A stretch of DNA of 64,000 bases, taken from Emiliania huxleyi CCMP1516 (lineage: Eukaryota; Haptophyta; Isochrysidales; Noelaerhabdaceae). The stretch spans positions 113,782 through 177,781 of the forward strand of contig NW_005201338.1 in NCBI RefSeq assembly GCF_000372725.1. Reading direction: 5' to 3'. The notes beneath the pieces are model-generated. The model was not told where the DNA came from and ran no database searches. It saw only the letters and a program-made list of their open reading frames with translations. The position numbers and the translations under genes were made by a program. Shown here piece by piece: positions 61,925-64,000 of this stretch (positions within the stretch are counted from its first letter, which is position 1; the number at the start of each line of letters is the position of its first letter).

Positions 61925-62150
61925 CTTACCCTAATCCTAACCCTAACCCTAACCCTAACCCTAACCCTAGCCCGAAGAACCCAAAGCATTCACCGAGAGC
62001 TCGTGTCGACAGACCGCTGATTCCTCCATTTGGTTTCGGCCCAAACCGGACCATTCTCTTAGGAGCTGCACAACGGCTTGAACGCTCTCTGACCCTAACG
62101 CCTAACCCTAACCCACACCCTAACCCTAACCCTAACCCTAATCCTAACGA
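61925..62150 (+). repeat. Interstitial telomere-type (CCCTAA)n arrays
   Basis: Two arrays of ccctaa (61925-61970 and 62090-62150) with some variant units, in the same orientation, separated by about 120 bases of unrelated sequence. This is the TTAGGG telomere type. It lies between gene-bearing DNA on both sides, so it is not a chromosome end. Confidence 0.92.
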
Positions 62151-62599
62151 CACGGTGCTTCTTAAGAGGTCGTGCGCGTCGCTGCCGACGCATCTCGCGT
62201 GTATGGTGTATTTGCAGTGTATTTCGGCGGGGGCGCGCATTAAAAGAACATTGAGGCAACACTCACGTCCTCGAGCGCCCGAGGACACGAACCAAGCTGC
62301 ACCTCCTCTCGCTAGAGTTATTGTGGGCTCGTTCCTTTCTACACTTCCTTGCTTTCACCGCGTTTTGATGCAGTGAGGGCAGGCCCCTGCTCTTTGAGCC
62401 TTGGGGACGACCACGGCCTTGACCACGGCCTCGCTGCAGGGAAGCAGGAACGCGCGGCATTGGTGGCACAGAGATCCCTACCGGTGCCGGCAGTGGTAGG
62501 CGCACCGCCGCTCTCTCCGCTGTGCCGATTCCGCCGCTGCCGCCTCGACTGCTGCCGCCTCCGCCGCTGCCGCCTCGGAGATGCCAGAGCCTTCGAAAG
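62151..62599. other. Intergenic DNA
   Basis: No gene recognised; a GCCGCTGCCGCCTC-type short repeat lies at 62525-62580. Confidence 0.5.
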
Positions 62600-62861
<262 letters not shown>

Positions 62862-62884
62862 TAGGGCGGCTCCTGTCGCCTGTC

Positions 62885-63030
62885 GGTATGTGCCAGCGCA
62901 AAATTCTTTTTACTTTTTGTTACCAGTGCGCGCCAGTCCCGTGCCCAGTGGGGCCCCAGAAAGAAAGAAAACAGACAACCCAAACGAGGGATAGGGGAGG
63001 AGGACAGGGTCCACACCTGCACGAGTGCGG
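62885..63030 (+). repeat. Composite of family A and family B repeat pieces
   Basis: Family A pieces (gtgcgcgccagtcccgtgcc, aaattctttt) are joined to a family B piece (agaaagaaaacagacaaccc, aacgagggataggggaggag, acacctgcacgag). Confidence 0.7.
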
Positions 63031-63116
63031 CCAGTGCGCCCTCGTGAAAAATTCTTTGAGGGCAGCAGCGGCCGGTGCGCCAGTCGCCGCTGGACAGCGC
63101 CCTCGCGTCGGCAACG

Positions 63117-64000
63117 ATGGCAGAGAAGATCCCGTGGTCGACTCCCATACCGTGCGACATTGGGCCCGGCTGGACGCGAATGACCAAGCCTCGCGCCAAC
63201 GGGCCGCCGGGCTCTCGGGTCGCCGACCATACGTGGATCGGGCCGGACGGCAAGAAGTACCGCTCAGAGAAGCAGGCGCGAGCCGCCGCGGCCAATCCGG
63301 CCGCCGCCAGCGCGGTGCCCGCAGCCGGCGGCAAGCCCAAGAAGGCCGCCGCAAAGAAGCCGCCCACGACCCTCAAAGTGGCCTACAACCCACCGACGGC
63401 GCGGGCGGCCGCCGCCGCCGCTGCCGCCGCCGCTGCCGCCGCCGCTGCCATCAAGTGCAAAACCTGCGGCAGCGGGGAGGAGCCGGAAGGGAACGCGATT
63501 CTGCTCTGCGACGGCTTCGGCTGCACCAGTGCCTTCCACCAGCGCTGCCTTCCGACTCCGCTCGAGGAGGTCCCCGACGGCGATTGGCTCTGCCCAAAGT
63601 GCGCGCCAGAGGCGCCGCCCGCCGACCTCGTGATGCCGTCGCCGGTGAGCAAGGACCGCGCCCTCCGGCGCGAGCTCCAGGTGGTGGACGGCCTCCGCCC
63701 CGCCGACTGGGCGGCGGAGGAGGCGCAGCGGCTGGAGGCGCAGCGGCGCGCGCTTCCCGACCGCGCGCTTCGGCTGGGCGAGCTGGGCGGGTGCGCGTGC
63801 CTGGTGCAGCTTCCGGCCAAGGCGGTGGCCCGCGCGTGTGTGCGGCCGGACACTCGCCCTCCCTCACTCGTGCGCCACGGCTCTGCTCTAGGCGACCGCT
63901 TCGGACGCCTCCGCCTCGCCGTCTGCCGCGGCAACCCCGGCCGACACCCTCCCGCCGCCCGGCGTGGGGCGTGGCTGTCTGATCGGAGAGGCGCTCGACG
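63117..64000 (+). CDS. MBD-like and PHD-finger chromatin protein, partial at right edge
   Basis: Exon 1 is 63117-63821; a second exon from 63892 runs off the window. N-terminus: [20 protein letters not shown], then [20 protein letters not shown], the pattern of an MBD/TAM-like domain. A Lys/Ala-rich stretch and a 14-residue Ala run follow. Residues about 117-162 are a PHD finger with the C4HC3 ligands: [25 protein letters not shown] and WLCPKC. Later helical part [20 protein letters not shown]. The proposed intron 63822-63891 is GC-AG and joins LPAK to ATASDASA; the downstream frame reads [13 protein letters not shown] at the edge. Likely a histone-tail reader. The start codon follows a short GC-rich leader after repeat DNA. 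Confidence 0.8.
   Translation, partial: MAEKIPWSTPIPCDIGPGWTRMTKPRANGPPGSRVADHTWIGPDGKKYRSEKQARAAAANPAAASAVPAAGGKPKKAAAKKPPTTLKVAYNPPTARAAAAAAAAAAAAAAAIKCKTCGSGEEPEGNAILLCDGFGCTSAFHQRCLPTPLEEVPDGDWLCPKCAPEAPPADLVMPSPVSKDRALRRELQVVDGLRPADWAAEEAQRLEAQRRALPDRALRLGELGGCACLVQLPAKAVARACVRPDTRPPSLVRHGSALGDRFGRLRLAVCRGNPGRHPPAARRGAWLSDRRGAR

Noticed and set aside
61925-62150. A true chromosome end
   Set aside because: Genes continue on both sides and the arrays are short and interrupted; interstitial is the better reading unless the assembly is wrong.

Overview
The window is nuclear DNA of a GC-rich, intron-bearing photosynthetic eukaryote. My best guess is a haptophyte alga (Emiliania/Chrysochromulina/Prymnesium type). 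Reasons: GC-rich coding sequence with strong third-position G/C; short spliceosomal introns, most with a GC rather than GT donor (16 of the 25 I could place); TTAGGG-type repeats; plastid-linked genes (ferredoxin-type sulfite reductase, pheophytinase-like hydrolase) beside typical nuclear genes; and many short dispersed repeats and simple repeats. The species assignment is inference.

Layout. Left third (1-24.5 kb) is gene-dense: TRM6 tRNA methyltransferase subunit (994-2749, +), a PP4-type phosphatase (3437-4911, -), an FAD oxidoreductase (6599-7792, -), a secreted Ser/Gly-repeat and proline-rich protein (8559-9935, -), a TOG/CLASP-like protein (10925-13706, +), a secreted or plastid membrane protein (14355-15314, -), a membrane-anchored cyclophilin (15485-16522, +), a pheophytinase-like hydrolase (18517-19674, +), a small acidic protein (19984-20286, -) and sulfite reductase (22085-24516, +). 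Then 24.5-30.3 kb holds no gene I recognise. The middle (30.3-46.3 kb) carries a nucleotide-sugar transporter with a frame break, a membrane lipase-like hydrolase, a divergent pair (unknown protein and ARMT1-like phosphatase), a Tudor-like chromatin protein, an SNF1-type kinase with a UBA-like domain, and a small one-membrane-span protein, separated by repeat-rich DNA. The right part (47-64 kb) has a DEAH RNA helicase divergent from an MBD/Tudor/SANT/SAM chromatin protein, a small unknown gene, a LysM plus Tudor/Agenet gene, a multi-pass membrane protein, a satellite block with interstitial telomere repeats, and the start of an MBD-like/PHD gene cut by the right edge.

The genes are not a pathway or operon; they are ordinary single-copy-looking nuclear genes. 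Chromatin readers are over-represented (38635-39732, 51461-53381, 54491-56925, 63117-64000).

Most notable: several introns carry, at or near one splice junction, a diverged copy of the exon sequence at the other junction, and the repeat period equals the intron length (or intron sub-unit length). This is seen at 23343-23407, 37591-37827, 49715-49790, 52790-52949 and 55704-55782. I read this as introns born by tandem duplication of exon DNA containing AG|GC or AG|GT, in a genome whose spliceosome accepts GC donors freely. A second strong point is a 450-bp non-autonomous transposon with an exact 8-bp target duplication (10263-10712), inserted in a sequence whose empty relative lies at 39872-39940. 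No retrovirus-like, Polinton-like or other capsid-bearing element was recognised.
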